Shown here: positions 46,106-56,790 of the stretch, piece by piece | Position numbering within the stretch: the stretch's first letter is position 1 | Layout of the letters: each line of letters begins with the position of its first letter | Notes under the pieces: model-generated | Seen by the model: the letters and a program-made list of their open reading frames with translations, nothing else | The model's database searches: none | Told to the model about the DNA's origin: nothing | Translations under genes and position numbers: made by a program | Assembly: GCA_938007965.1 (NCBI GenBank) | Contig: CALLMH010000001.1 | Location: 1-64,000, forward strand | Source of the DNA: an uncultured Saprospiraceae bacterium | GTDB lineage: Bacteria > Bacteroidota > Bacteroidia > Chitinophagales > Saprospiraceae | Direction of reading: 5' to 3' | Length of the DNA stretch: 64,000 nucleotides

Positions 46106-48343
46106 ATGAAAGCTTTTTTGAAAATATTACTCATTACACAATCACTTTTTTTATTCACAGTCGTCCAATCGGTCGGTCAGTGTGAACTGTCAAATCTCTC
46201 CATAACGAATACGGAATGTAATCAAAATGAATTGGTTGATGTAATCGTTGATTTTGACTATTCTGGAGAAGGAAATCAGGGATTTGCTATTCTTGGAAAC
46301 GGTGTTAACTATGGAAACTTCATGTACAGCTCATTGCCTGTTACCCTGTCGGAAATATCAGGAAACTGCGATACAGAGTATGAGTTCATCGTAAGGGATG
46401 TTTTCGATCCTACTTGTTCGATATTTACAGAATATGGTATGATTTGCTGCTCGGAATCGTGTGAAATTGATATTATATCAGCTACTACCTCGGAGTGCTC
46501 TGATGATCAATTTTCAGTCACTCTAAATGTAGCACCTAATAGCATAGGAAGCGTCGTGGACGTATCCATCAATGGTACTGTAGTATCTCAAGTAATTATA
46601 GAAGACACCGAAATCATCATAGACAACCTAAGTTCTAGCGAAGCTGGTCTTAATCAGATTACACTATGCAGTACTATCGATGACTCATGCTGTAGCACAG
46701 CAGAATTTCTCAATCCTTGTGAATGTGCAACTATCAATATAACTACCGAAATTATAGATTGCTCAAGTCAAGATTCTAACTATTTTATTATTGTTGATTT
46801 TGATTTTGTATCTACATCAGATAGTTTTCAAATGGGAGGAGACAATAATTTCTTAGGTAATTTTGCTTATGCTGATCTGCCTGTAGTAGCCGGACCAATA
46901 GATTGGAATGAAGAAGAAGCCGAAGTACTCATCGTAGATAAAGACAATTTTTTCTGCTTTAGTATTGCTAATCTCGGCATTGTAAATGATTGTGACATCC
47001 AATGTCAGATATTCAATGTCTTTGCAGAATCATACGATTGCGAAAACGGAACCTATTTTATAGACCTTGAATTTGAGACAAAAGATATTACTGGTTCAAC
47101 TTTTGACGTGATCGTCGATGGAGTAGATTACGGATCATTCATCTATGGAGAGAATTTCTATACGGTAGGACCAATCAATCAAAATTGTGACTCGGCGCCC
47201 ATCCTAATCATACAGGATAGTGAAGACAATCAATGCAGTGACTTCTTCAATTTTGATGATCCTATCTGTTGTTCATCACCTTGCGAGTTTACGGCCTTCG
47301 AGGCAGCATCCATCTGTGCTGATACTGAAGAAGTCATTATATCTTTTGCTTACGAAAATATAGACACTAGTGCAAACGACCTATACTTCGTCTCATTCAA
47401 TGGAATAGAATACGGTCCTTATAATAGTCCTTCTGGAACAGATAGTATCACCCTATCACCTCTAGCAGATGGCGAATACACTTTGACGATTACAGCAGAA
47501 AGCGATGCGACATGTACCGCCGAGACTACTGTAATAGTAGATTGCCCAGTAGTCGAGTGTCTCATTACAGAACCATTTGCAGAAGCATACGAATGTGACG
47601 ATGAGCTTTTTCTCGTTGATGTTACTTTCGAGAGTGTAGGAGTATCTGATAGTTTTGAAATAATTGGAAATGGTCAGTCTTATGGTATATTCAGTTACGG
47701 CGCTCCGTTCTATACGATAGGTCCACTTATGGGAGATTGTGAGACTATTTACGAATTTATAATAGTAGATCAGGAAGATGATGCCTGTTCTGCCGTTTAT
47801 GAGTTCGAAGAACCGATTTGTTGCCAAGTCTGTGAAATTGGTGAATTAGAGATCGCTCTCATAGATTGTCAGGATGACCTATTTACGATATCATTAGACT
47901 TTAGTTTTGAAGATTCGGGAGAAGCGTTTATTCTTGAATATTTAGAGGATTCACAAACATATAACTATGGAGAGCTGCCTATAGAAATAGACAATCTACC
48001 AGCAGATACTGAAGTTGTATTTACAGTATCTAGTGTATCTGATACTTCATGTACAGCTACTGAAATGTACTTCTTGGAATCTTGCTTAGATAATGTGGAA
48101 AACATAGCACTAGAAGATATTATAGTTACACAAAGTATGAATCATATAGTGGTGGATAATGTATCGAACTTAGATTTAGATCTCATGCTTGTAGACATCT
48201 CTGGAGAAATCATCAAAACTTCTCCCCTTTCGCAAAAGTCAAAGATCTACCTATCTAAAAATGACTTATCTACTGGTATATATTTATTAAGTTTTATCAA
48301 GAATGGTAATGTGAATACAAAAAAAGTATTCATATTAGATTAA
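46106..48343 (+). CDS. Secreted seven-repeat cysteine-rich protein with T9SS type A sorting domain
   Basis: 745 residues. A signal peptide ends near VVQSVGQ. Then come about seven imperfect repeats of 85-100 residues (from about 26 to 660), each opening with Cys after a short hydrophobic start. A shared core reads roughly DxxFxVxVDFxF..SDSFxIxGNGxxYGxFxYG, then a GPL/GPI turn, a C.T.YEFIV.D.ED..CS edge and a closing CC..C. Paired cysteines suggest disulfides in each repeat. The last 80 residues (IVTQSMNHIVVDNV, GIYLLSFIKNGNV) are a type A T9SS sorting domain. I do not recognise the repeat family. A surface or matrix role is inferred. It is followed 18 bases later by a small helical protein gene. 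Confidence 0.8.
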   Translation: MKAFLKILLITQSLFLFTVVQSVGQCELSNLSITNTECNQNELVDVIVDFDYSGEGNQGFAILGNGVNYGNFMYSSLPVTLSEISGNCDTEYEFIVRDVFDPTCSIFTEYGMICCSESCEIDIISATTSECSDDQFSVTLNVAPNSIGSVVDVSINGTVVSQVIIEDTEIIIDNLSSSEAGLNQITLCSTIDDSCCSTAEFLNPCECATINITTEIIDCSSQDSNYFIIVDFDFVSTSDSFQMGGDNNFLGNFAYADLPVVAGPIDWNEEEAEVLIVDKDNFFCFSIANLGIVNDCDIQCQIFNVFAESYDCENGTYFIDLEFETKDITGSTFDVIVDGVDYGSFIYGENFYTVGPINQNCDSAPILIIQDSEDNQCSDFFNFDDPICCSSPCEFTAFEAASICADTEEVIISFAYENIDTSANDLYFVSFNGIEYGPYNSPSGTDSITLSPLADGEYTLTITAESDATCTAETTVIVDCPVVECLITEPFAEAYECDDELFLVDVTFESVGVSDSFEIIGNGQSYGIFSYGAPFYTIGPLMGDCETIYEFIIVDQEDDACSAVYEFEEPICCQVCEIGELEIALIDCQDDLFTISLDFSFEDSGEAFILEYLEDSQTYNYGELPIEIDNLPADTEVVFTVSSVSDTSCTATEMYFLESCLDNVENIALEDIIVTQSMNHIVVDNVSNLDLDLMLVDISGEIIKTSPLSQKSKIYLSKNDLSTGIYLLSFIKNGNVNTKKVFILD

Positions 48344-48361
48344 TATAAATAAGGACATAAG

Positions 48362-48685
48362 ATGGATAACAAATGGAATCAACAAGAGTTTCTTGCTTTT
48401 ACGCTGATGTATGCAGCGCACGTAGATATTGACTTCTCAGAAGAAGAGAAAGAGAAAATTAAATCTATTGTTGACGAAGAAACGTACGACAAACTGTATG
48501 AAACATTCACAGGTATGAGTGACTATAGTGCTTTGGAGACCATCCTTAGCTACAAGGGTTTATACTACCCTACTCATGATAGAAAAAATGAATTATTAGA
48601 TCAAATGAAGGCACTTTTTGAGTCTGATGGAGATTTTTCTATTATGGAAAAAGAGCTTCTAATGTTCTTGGAGAAATTGATGTAA
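48362..48685 (+). CDS. Small helical protein, possibly TerB-like
   Basis: 107 residues, acidic, almost all helical, with no signal peptide or cysteine. The start QEFLAFTLMYAAHVDIDFSEEEKEKI resembles the first helices of TerB-like domains, where a run of acidic residues follows the first helix. The later DFSIMEKELLMFLEKL repeats that pattern. Similarity is weak and the call is tentative. Its stop overlaps the start of the DUF92 gene by one base (TAATG), so the two are translationally coupled. Confidence 0.6.
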   Translation: MDNKWNQQEFLAFTLMYAAHVDIDFSEEEKEKIKSIVDEETYDKLYETFTGMSDYSALETILSYKGLYYPTHDRKNELLDQMKALFESDGDFSIMEKELLMFLEKLM

Positions 48686-49365
48686 TGCTCACTACAAAAG
48701 GTTGGGCTTGTACTTTTATTATTGCAATAATTATCGTATTGGTGGGATTATCATCATTCTTAATCTACCCAATTTCTTTTTTGTTATTGGGAAGCATTGT
48801 ATCTAAGTTGAATCCCAACAACAGTGATAATTCAGGAAGAGATAGTAAACAAGTCCTGGCGAATGCAGGCGTTCCGACAATCGTAGCAATCATATATTTC
48901 TTCACGCAATATGAAATCTGTAGGGAGCTATTTGTCTTGTGTTGGAGTGTTGCCTTATCTGACACATTTAGCAGCGAGATAGGAAAACGATATGGAGGAC
49001 TTACTATAGATATACTTACTTTTTCATCTATACCTAAAGGTCTCTCTGGAGGCATATCCACGATCGGAAGTCTGGGTGGTCTTATTGGTAGTATGGTAAT
49101 AGGTTGTTTATATTATATCCAAGCAAACGACCTAAAAAAATCTATCCTAGTAATCTTATTTGGGTTCTTAGGTATGTTTGTAGATAGTCTAATTGGGAGC
49201 AGATTTCAAGCCAAGTATAGCATCGAAGGAAATGTTATAGAAAGTGGACATAAGTCTAATCTTATTTCTGGTTATAGTGTAATAGACAATTGTGTTACTA
49301 ACTTTTTGAGTATCGCAGTTATGGTAATCTTATACCTGATTTTTAACAGCTCAAATCTACAATGA
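48685..49365 (+). CDS. DUF92 family membrane protein
   Basis: 226 residues with six or so membrane helices. The DUF92 pattern is clear: SKQVLANAGVPTIVAII, ALSDTFSSEIGKRYGG, then IPKGLSGGISTIGSLGGLIGS, FVDSLIGSRFQAKY and SVIDNCVTNFLS. The plant relatives VTE5/VTE6 are phytol and phytyl-phosphate kinases of the CTP-dependent lipid kinase type; bacterial members are mostly untested. It may phosphorylate an isoprenoid alcohol, but that is inference. It is coupled to the helical protein gene by a TAATG overlap. Confidence 0.85.
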   Translation: MLTTKGWACTFIIAIIIVLVGLSSFLIYPISFLLLGSIVSKLNPNNSDNSGRDSKQVLANAGVPTIVAIIYFFTQYEICRELFVLCWSVALSDTFSSEIGKRYGGLTIDILTFSSIPKGLSGGISTIGSLGGLIGSMVIGCLYYIQANDLKKSILVILFGFLGMFVDSLIGSRFQAKYSIEGNVIESGHKSNLISGYSVIDNCVTNFLSIAVMVILYLIFNSSNLQ

Positions 49366-49528
49366 AGCTGATGTGAATAAATTTTTAGTATTTGGAATTC
49401 ATAAATAATGAAGATCCTTATAAAATAACAGCTAATCCTCAATACTTTTGAAGAAGACCAATTTTACTTATTCCACCAATTTCGTAGGGATTTAGATCTT
49501 AAACTAGATATTCGCTAGGCTATTGAGT

Positions 49529-52500
49529 CTACCTGAGTAGTGTTACGTCTCCTTTGTATACAATGGATACACCATCTACAAATTCTACTTCGGAAATGAA
49601 TACATATACTCCAGTTTCAGCAAGGCCACCATTCAAACTTCCGTCCCATCCGATGTGTTCTGTATCGTTGGGCATATAGTTTTCTTCTAGGTGAACTAGT
49701 GTTCCCCATCTATCATATATCTTCAGATAATTGATAGATACTACTCCGCTACCAGTGACGACTTGGAAGTGATCATTGGTATTATTAGAGTTGGGACTGA
49801 ATATATTAGGTATATAAACATTACGAGCGAGATCTACGATAACGGTTATATCATCAGTCGCTAGACATCCGTTTTCGTCTGTCACGGTAATCGTGTATGT
49901 AGTAGATTGATTCGGAGAGAATGTCACGATCTGACAATCCACAGTATTGCATTCGATATCCACATCTGGTGTCCAAGCAATAGAATCTACATCAAGTTCT
50001 GAAACAATAAATGCCGATACTGGCTCGGAAGATTCTCCAAGATCTATCATGATATCTTCACCAACATCTACTGTCACTTGAGAAGGCTGATCGATAGTGA
50101 TATCTTGAGCAGCTGAGCATCCTGTACTATCAAATACGGTAATCGTATACGTATTTGCAAACACCTCAAAACAAGAGTCAATTGGAATTAAAGGTGTACC
50201 GTTGGCGACGGTATATGAATATCCACCACCTACACCGCCCGTCACATCAGTAACACTTATACATGTAGTACCTCCAAAACATTCCGGCTCTTCTGGCGTA
50301 GGTAGAGAGAAGTCTATCGGAGGTGCAGAAGTAAATTCATAAGAAGTCTCAGCGGTGCATCCATTCACATCTGAAACAGTAACAGAATATATTCCTGGAG
50401 ATAAGTTACTCGCGATAGAAGAATCAGATACATCAGGTGACCATGTGTATGTCAACTCCCCAGCATTCCCTCCTGTAGTGATAAGCCCTATCTGCCCATT
50501 AGAATCTGACGAACAAGTCACAGAAGTAGTAATCAATAAATCCACCTCCACCGTGAGAGGGTCTGGAGTAATCAAGTCTACTGTATCATTGACTATACAT
50601 CCATTTCCATCTGTTATTTGTAAAATATATTCTCCAGTTTGTAATCCTGTGAGGTCAGTTCCCATGATTCCTTCGTTGAGCCAAAGCAAATCATAATTAC
50701 TTGGATTCCCTCCTGTGACTACCACTGATATACTCCCATCATTACCACCATCACAGGCAGGAGGATTAAGAGTAGAATTATCGATATCAATGAGTATCTC
50801 GTCGGCATCCATCACATCAAAGAACATAGTGTCAGAAGAACAAACTCCATCAATAACTATAACAAAATTAGTACCTGCGCACAAATCACTTACCGTCGCT
50901 ACTCCTCCTGAAGCCACTACTGGGTTACCACTTATTATAAAAGTGTATTCACCCGTTCCGGCTGGCCCTCCAGAGGCAGTAAATGTTGCACCTCCATTGC
51001 AAGAGCCGAAGCATATATTTTCAGTTTGATCTGAGATTACAACCTGTAGAGAATCAGGCGATGTCATGATCTCAAACAATTCATCGGATTCACATCCATT
51101 TGCATCTACAATGTTTAGATTATAAATCCCTACCCCGCCAGTCACTATAGCACCATTGCTTATAATAGCGGTAGATGGAGGTTGAGACCAAGAAAACATT
51201 GCAGGAGCTACCCCTTCTAATAATGTAGCCGTCAGCATTCCATCTGTAGAGTTACTACATAGCGGTGGGACCATAGTGACCGCTGCCGCAGGTGTCTGAC
51301 CAGGTGCTAATATTACAGATGTCGTATCTGTACATTCGCCATCAGTAGCTGTCACAAAATATATACCTCCGCCTAGATTAGTTATAATTTCGCCTGTTCC
51401 AAGACTCGCGCCATCATTATCTTCCCATGTATAAGTAAAACTACCAGCAGCAGATACCGTCGCTCTTACTGACCCATCTTGAGCACTTTCGCATGATACT
51501 GCATTTAATACCCCAGCGGTAAGACCGATATCTCCACCTTCTGCAAAGGTCCACATGATAGAATCTCTACAGCCATTGAAATCCGAAACAGTTACAGAGT
51601 ACGTACCACCTGGCATATTCTCTCTTGTTGATTGATCAAAAGCATCATCCCAAATAAAATCATAAGGCTCCGTTCCTCCCAGAGCTTCGAAAGTGATCAT
51701 ACCATCGCCTCCTCCACAGCCCGGCCCCACAGAATCAACTACTGACAACTCTAATAGTAAAGGTTCTGTAATCGTAAAACTAGTATCTACGAAACATCCA
51801 TCTGATGAGTTCGTAACTATGGCATCATAAGTACCTGGACATAGATTAGAAGCGCTAAATGTAGTAGCACCTGAAATACCTAAAAGGGCACCACCATTAC
51901 CATCTGAAACTTGGAAAGTAAAATTTCCAGTACTTCCAGCCGTCAATAGTACTGATCCATCGCAAGCTCCGAAACAACTTACATTAGTCGTATCTACAAC
52001 CAAAGTAGAAAATGATCCCGCCTCAAGACAAAATTCAGCAGGATCGGATTGACATCCCAAAGCATCTACGACTACCGCCGAAAAACAGCCCTCAAATAAG
52101 TTACCTACTATATATTGATTCGGTATTTCTGACCCATTACTAAAATAAAATGTGGGATCAACCCCATCTATATCATAATCATAGCCGCCATTAGCATATG
52201 CAGTACCTCCTGATGCAGTAAATGAAACCACACCATTGGAACCTCCATTGCACGAAGGATCAGAAATCACCTCTATACTAACTTGCAATGTATCCACTGC
52301 CAACTCTGTAGACGCTGAGGTGGTACAACCATTTATATCTGTAATCGTAAGCGCATACTCGCCGGGCACTAAGTCTTCTATTGATTCTCCGAACTGTGAA
52401 TTTGACCAGGCATACGAAAACGGCCCATCCCCTCCATTGATATTATCAATACTTATTTCTCCGTTATTTTTATCAAAACACGTGGGGTTCATAGAATCTA

Positions 52501-53326
52501 ATGACAAGATGAATGGAAAACTAGAGTTTGTAGATATTTCTACGATCTCGTTTCTTATTACATTATTGGCATCAGTGAATGTTATAGTATACTGCCCCGG
52601 TGGTAATCCATCTACAGTTGCAGTTTCACAATCTTCTATTTCTTCACCAGGGAGATTACTTTGATTTACACCATTGCCAGAGACAGTCCAAGAATATGGA
52701 CCTGTACCACCAGCACCAGCAAAAGTAATAGATCCCGTATCTCCATTATCATCAGAGCTACAGTGTGATTCTGATATTACATAACCCGCAGGATCTATAG
52801 TTATCAATCCAGGATTGATAATAATGTCAGAAAGCGGCAACTCTACCGAAGAGTCTGTACCCACAGCTATCTCGATACTTATTTCATTGTCTCCACCAGT
52901 GATATCGACGATAGATGTCTCACAAGGATCACCTATCAATTCAAAACAGATCGTGTATAGGATAGCGCCGTCAACCAATGAGACACCAGTCGTCGCAGGG
53001 TCAAACCATGTAAATTTCCCATACTTGGGAGTAGCCTCTAAAAAATTAAATGAACTTACGGGAAGTAGATTCATCCCATTCGCATTCATGGCAGAATTAT
53101 CTACTAAAATAGTATCAAGAAGGACCACATTAGAATTCCATCTATTGAACCATTCCATGGATGCTACATTATCAAATCCCTCTACTGTGACATCTACACA
53201 GACAATGTCGCCAACCATGCCAGAAGCAGAACCAATATTGAAGGTAATAGGTCCCTGGCCTAGCATATTAGACTGACCAATAATCAATAACAAGATTATG
53301 TATATAGTATTTTTTATAAACTGCAT
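49529..53326 (-). CDS. SprB-repeat surface protein with cohesin-like N-terminus and CHU_C ending
   Basis: 1,265 residues. After a signal peptide (about 1-23) comes a cohesin-like domain (about 25-175, FNIGSASGMVGDIVCVDVTV, YGKFTWFDP). Then come about eleven SprB-type repeats of 75-95 residues, each with a C..x.NG.I...xxGG...Y.Y.WS core, for example TCFDKNNGEISIDNINGG and VTVSDFNGCRDS. The last 90 residues (VYIPNIFSPNSNNTND, YDRWGTLVH, GWDGSLNGG) are a type B T9SS sorting domain. SprB of Flavobacterium is a mobile adhesin needed for gliding; this protein is far smaller than SprB. It is a single gene, so its SprF partner would have to be encoded elsewhere or be the one at 15.9-16.9 kb. Confidence 0.88.
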   Translation of the reverse strand: MQFIKNTIYIILLLIIGQSNMLGQGPITFNIGSASGMVGDIVCVDVTVEGFDNVASMEWFNRWNSNVVLLDTILVDNSAMNANGMNLLPVSSFNFLEATPKYGKFTWFDPATTGVSLVDGAILYTICFELIGDPCETSIVDITGGDNEISIEIAVGTDSSVELPLSDIIINPGLITIDPAGYVISESHCSSDDNGDTGSITFAGAGGTGPYSWTVSGNGVNQSNLPGEEIEDCETATVDGLPPGQYTITFTDANNVIRNEIVEISTNSSFPFILSLDSMNPTCFDKNNGEISIDNINGGDGPFSYAWSNSQFGESIEDLVPGEYALTITDINGCTTSASTELAVDTLQVSIEVISDPSCNGGSNGVVSFTASGGTAYANGGYDYDIDGVDPTFYFSNGSEIPNQYIVGNLFEGCFSAVVVDALGCQSDPAEFCLEAGSFSTLVVDTTNVSCFGACDGSVLLTAGSTGNFTFQVSDGNGGALLGISGATTFSASNLCPGTYDAIVTNSSDGCFVDTSFTITEPLLLELSVVDSVGPGCGGGDGMITFEALGGTEPYDFIWDDAFDQSTRENMPGGTYSVTVSDFNGCRDSIMWTFAEGGDIGLTAGVLNAVSCESAQDGSVRATVSAAGSFTYTWEDNDGASLGTGEIITNLGGGIYFVTATDGECTDTTSVILAPGQTPAAAVTMVPPLCSNSTDGMLTATLLEGVAPAMFSWSQPPSTAIISNGAIVTGGVGIYNLNIVDANGCESDELFEIMTSPDSLQVVISDQTENICFGSCNGGATFTASGGPAGTGEYTFIISGNPVVASGGVATVSDLCAGTNFVIVIDGVCSSDTMFFDVMDADEILIDIDNSTLNPPACDGGNDGSISVVVTGGNPSNYDLLWLNEGIMGTDLTGLQTGEYILQITDGNGCIVNDTVDLITPDPLTVEVDLLITTSVTCSSDSNGQIGLITTGGNAGELTYTWSPDVSDSSIASNLSPGIYSVTVSDVNGCTAETSYEFTSAPPIDFSLPTPEEPECFGGTTCISVTDVTGGVGGGYSYTVANGTPLIPIDSCFEVFANTYTITVFDSTGCSAAQDITIDQPSQVTVDVGEDIMIDLGESSEPVSAFIVSELDVDSIAWTPDVDIECNTVDCQIVTFSPNQSTTYTITVTDENGCLATDDITVIVDLARNVYIPNIFSPNSNNTNDHFQVVTGSGVVSINYLKIYDRWGTLVHLEENYMPNDTEHIGWDGSLNGGLAETGVYVFISEVEFVDGVSIVYKGDVTLLR

Positions 53327-53786
53327 TTCAACTAAGTCATTTTATAGTAAGACCTCTAGATCATCACAAACGCTGCGCAACTGAAAGATCAAAGTATATA
53401 CGTGAACGTAAATCTGTGTAAATCAGATGTAAAAATATGATAAAAAATCATAACACATCTATTGTTTACACGAATATTAAGTTAGATAATAATCGACTAT
53501 TGTACTAAACTCAAAAGGGAAACGTAAATGTAGGTAGACTAATTGGATTTGTAAATAAATTATTCAAATATTATAAAAAATTGTAATTTGTTTTTGGTTT
53601 ACTTTTTGATAAAAATAGTACTATAAACTATAAGCAATTATTAATACAGACTTATGATGTGATAGTATCTTGGTAGTCCGCTTTACAAAACTTGCTAGAT
53701 AGTTCCCCAAAATATTTATTTTTTATGCTTACTTTTGAGCGCATTAGAAAAATTACATAAATTAGAAACATAAAACATATACACAT
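53327..53786. other. Intergenic region between SprB-repeat gene and acnA
   Basis: 460 AT-rich bases between divergent genes. The acnA -7 box is near the right end. No small gene, hairpin or exact minus-strand -7 box was seen in the rest. Confidence 0.4.
53730..53737 (+). promoter_or_regulatory. -7 promoter box of acnA
   Basis: TACTTTTG followed by AGC, an exact TAnnTTTG match and the same eight bases as before sucC. The leader would be about 43 bases. Confidence 0.45.
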
Positions 53787-56060
53787 ATGGCATTTGATAT
53801 AGACATGATAAAAGCGCATTATGAGACGCTTGGAGAAAAGCTTGCAGAAGCAAGAGAAGTTCTTGGCAGACCTATGACGCTGTCTGAGAAGATCCTTTAT
53901 TCACATCTTGATCCAGAATCACCATTGCAGGATTACCAAAGAGGAAAAGATTATGTATTTTATGCACCTGATAGAGTAGCTATGCAAGATGCTACAGCTC
54001 AGATGGCATTATTACAGTTTATGATGGCTGGTAAAGATAAAGTAGCGGTTCCATCAACTGTGCACTGTGATCACCTCATCCAAGCTAAGATTGGAGCAGA
54101 TGCTGACCTTCAAAATGCGATCAATACATCAAATGAGGTATTCAATTTTCTAGAATCAGTATCTGATAAGTACGGGATTGGATTCTGGAAGCCAGGTGCT
54201 GGTATAATACACCAAGTAGTATTAGAGAACTATGCATTTCCAGGAGGAATGATGATCGGTACAGATAGTCATACTGTAAATGCAGGAGGTCTCGGTATGG
54301 TCGCAATCGGTGTTGGTGGTGCAGATGCTGTAGATGTGATGGCTGGTATGCCTTGGGAACTGAAGAACCCTAAATTAATTGGTGTAAAACTCACAGGCAA
54401 ACTATCTGGATGGTCGTCACCTAAAGATGTCATCTTAAAAGTTGCAGATATCCTTACCGTAAAAGGTGGTACTGGAGCGATCGTAGAATACTTCGGTGAC
54501 GGAGCACTCAGTCTTAGCTGTACTGGTAAAGGTACGATCTGTAATATGGGAGCTGAGATAGGTGCCACGACATCTACTTTCGGATACGATGACAGTATGG
54601 ATAGATACCTCAGAGCGACTGATAGAGCTGATATTGCTGATGCGGCTAAAGAAGTTGCTTCTCATCTGACTGCAGATCCAGAATGTTATGAAAATCCTGA
54701 AAAATATTTCGACCAGGTTATCGAAATCAACCTTTCTGAATTGACACCGTTAATCAATGGTCCATTCACACCGGATCTATCTACTCAAGTAGGTTCTGAA
54801 ATGACCAAAAAAGCAAAAGAAAACGAATGGCCATTGGACGTAGAATGGGGATTAATAGGATCATGTACTAACTCATCTTATGAGGATCTCTCTAGAGCTG
54901 CATCTATAGCAAAACAAGCTCTTGACAAAGGCCTCGTAACTAAAGCAGAATTTGGTATCAATCCAGGTTCTGAGCAAGTTAGATTTACGACAGAAAGAGA
55001 TGGTATTCTTAAAATATTCGAAGATCTTAATGCTAAGATATTTACCAATGCATGTGGACCATGTATCGGGCAGTGGGCTAGATATAAAGACCCTATAAAT
55101 GCACCAAAGAATAGTATCATCCATTCTTTCAATAGAAATTTCTCGAAGAGAGCAGATGGTAATCCCAACACACACGCTTTCGTGTCATCACCAGAGATAG
55201 TAGCGGCTGTAGCAATCGCTGGAAGGTTGGATTTCAACCCAATGACTGATACATTGACGAATGATAAAGGAGAACAGGTGAAATTCGAAGAGCCTACAGG
55301 TTTCGAATTACCACCAAATGGATTTGATGTGAAAGATAGAGGTTTTAACGCACCTGCAGAAGACCCATCAGGAATCACCGTAGTGGTGGATCCTACATCT
55401 GACAGGTTACAATTGTTAACTCCATTCGTAGCGATCACTCAGGAAGATGTTACTGACATGAGAGTGCTAATCAAAGTAAAAGGTAAGTGTACCACTGATC
55501 ACATCTCTATGGCAGGACCATGGTTGAAGTATAGAGGACACTTAGAGAATATCTCTGAGAACTGTTATACTGGAGCAATCAACTACTTCAACGACAAACC
55601 AAATAGTGTACTCAACTATGTGATGAATGATTACGTCGGTGTGCCAGCTTCCGCAAAAGCTTATCAAGCAAAAGGCATCGGGACGGTAGTGTTCGGTGAG
55701 GAAAATCTAGGAGAAGGATCTTCAAGAGAGCACGCGGCTATGGAACCTAGATTCTTAGGAGTACATGCAGTAATCGTGAAGTCATTCGCTAGAATACATG
55801 AGACGAACTTGAAAAAACAAGGAATGTTAGCCCTCACATTCGTCAATAAAGATGATTATGAACTCGTAAGACAAGACGATATAGTGACAATAAAAGGATT
55901 TGATAAAATGGCTCCTGGAGAACATTTGACGATCAAATTAGATCACCATGATGGTACAAATGATGAATTTCCTGTTGCACACACTTACAACCATGCTCAG
56001 ATCGAATGGGTAAGGTTTGGTAGTGCATTGAATAAAATTAGTGCAGAGGCAAATGCTTAA
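53787..56060 (+). CDS. acnA: Aconitate hydratase
   Basis: 757 residues, the length of the mitochondrial-type aconitase. It interconverts citrate and isocitrate through cis-aconitate in the TCA cycle. The [4Fe-4S] cysteines are in [13 protein letters not shown] and [37 protein letters not shown] carries the substrate-side residues and [14 protein letters not shown] the C-terminal swivel-domain active-site Ser/Arg. The start is the ATG at 53787 with a promoter about 50 bases upstream. Just past the gene sits an IS remnant, beyond which the convergent nqr operon ends. Confidence 0.97.
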   Translation: MAFDIDMIKAHYETLGEKLAEAREVLGRPMTLSEKILYSHLDPESPLQDYQRGKDYVFYAPDRVAMQDATAQMALLQFMMAGKDKVAVPSTVHCDHLIQAKIGADADLQNAINTSNEVFNFLESVSDKYGIGFWKPGAGIIHQVVLENYAFPGGMMIGTDSHTVNAGGLGMVAIGVGGADAVDVMAGMPWELKNPKLIGVKLTGKLSGWSSPKDVILKVADILTVKGGTGAIVEYFGDGALSLSCTGKGTICNMGAEIGATTSTFGYDDSMDRYLRATDRADIADAAKEVASHLTADPECYENPEKYFDQVIEINLSELTPLINGPFTPDLSTQVGSEMTKKAKENEWPLDVEWGLIGSCTNSSYEDLSRAASIAKQALDKGLVTKAEFGINPGSEQVRFTTERDGILKIFEDLNAKIFTNACGPCIGQWARYKDPINAPKNSIIHSFNRNFSKRADGNPNTHAFVSSPEIVAAVAIAGRLDFNPMTDTLTNDKGEQVKFEEPTGFELPPNGFDVKDRGFNAPAEDPSGITVVVDPTSDRLQLLTPFVAITQEDVTDMRVLIKVKGKCTTDHISMAGPWLKYRGHLENISENCYTGAINYFNDKPNSVLNYVMNDYVGVPASAKAYQAKGIGTVVFGEENLGEGSSREHAAMEPRFLGVHAVIVKSFARIHETNLKKQGMLALTFVNKDDYELVRQDDIVTIKGFDKMAPGEHLTIKLDHHDGTNDEFPVAHTYNHAQIEWVRFGSALNKISAEANA

Positions 56061-56158
56061 TTCCTAATTTTTATTTTCAGGTATAAATATATAGAGGCTG
56101 TCTCATAAGTGGGCAGTCTCTTTTTTTGTCTTTTGCTACATATTATGTATTTCGTAAT

Positions 56159-56700
56159 ATGAGTAAGAAGCAACGGAAGGCTACGTTTAATCCCTATAAT
56201 CCAGACCAGTTGTGCTTACTACCGCCAAGTCTTGATGATTTAATAACTGCCAGTCATGTTGTGCGAGTCGTGCGAGATGTGATTGATAGGATTAACATTG
56301 ATTCGATTTTAAAGAAGTATAAAGGCGGAGGTGCGAGCTCGTTTCAACCAAAGATGATGCTCAAGATTATCGTCTATGGAGATTTAAGTAATACCTATTC
56401 CTCTCATAAGATAGAGCAAGCGATAGCTAGCTATATTCATTACATGTGGCTAGCTGGGATGCAACGTCCAGATCATAATACGATCAATAGGTTTCGTATT
56501 GATAAGCTAAAGAGAGTGCTCAAGGAAGTACTTGCACTAAGTAGTTACATTGATGGCCGAACAAGGCTTGATGGATATCAAAACAGTCTACGTAGACGGT
56601 ACGAAGTTAGAGGCCAATGCTAACAAATATACTTTCGTATAGGATAAATCAGTAAAACGACACAAGGGGCGCATAAAGACACAGTTATAAGAACTATGAA
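56159..56700 (+). pseudogene. IS1182 family transposase, truncated and frameshifted
   Basis: The first 131 residues are a good match to IS1182-type transposases: YNPDQLCLLPPSLDDLI, KYKGGGASSFQPKMMLKI, MWLAGMQRPDHNTINRFR. Near 56552 the frame shifts by one base and goes on as MAEQGLMDIKTVYVDGTKLE, ANANKYTFV, then hits TAG, later TAA and TGA. The DDE catalytic domain is mostly missing. It cannot make an active enzyme. Confidence 0.88.
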
Positions 56701-56790
56701 AGTATGCTGAATCAAGTATCAGAAAACATAATGGCATAAGGGTTTAATAACAGCTACTATGTTGGGACGGGACACAAAAAAATCAAAAAA

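Noticed and set aside
47462-47827. Minus-strand 121-codon frame inside the seven-repeat protein
   Set aside because: It is antisense to a coherent repeat; sequence is low in known motifs and rich in Tyr/Ser from the complementary codons.
54878-55438. Minus-strand 186-codon frame inside acnA
   Set aside because: It is fully antisense to a conserved aconitase region that includes both iron-sulfur motifs. No domain or signal is present.
56540-56645. Programmed frameshift in the IS transposase
   Set aside because: The shift is not at a slippery heptamer that I can see, and the new frame soon meets TAG, TAA and TGA codons. Simple decay explains it better.
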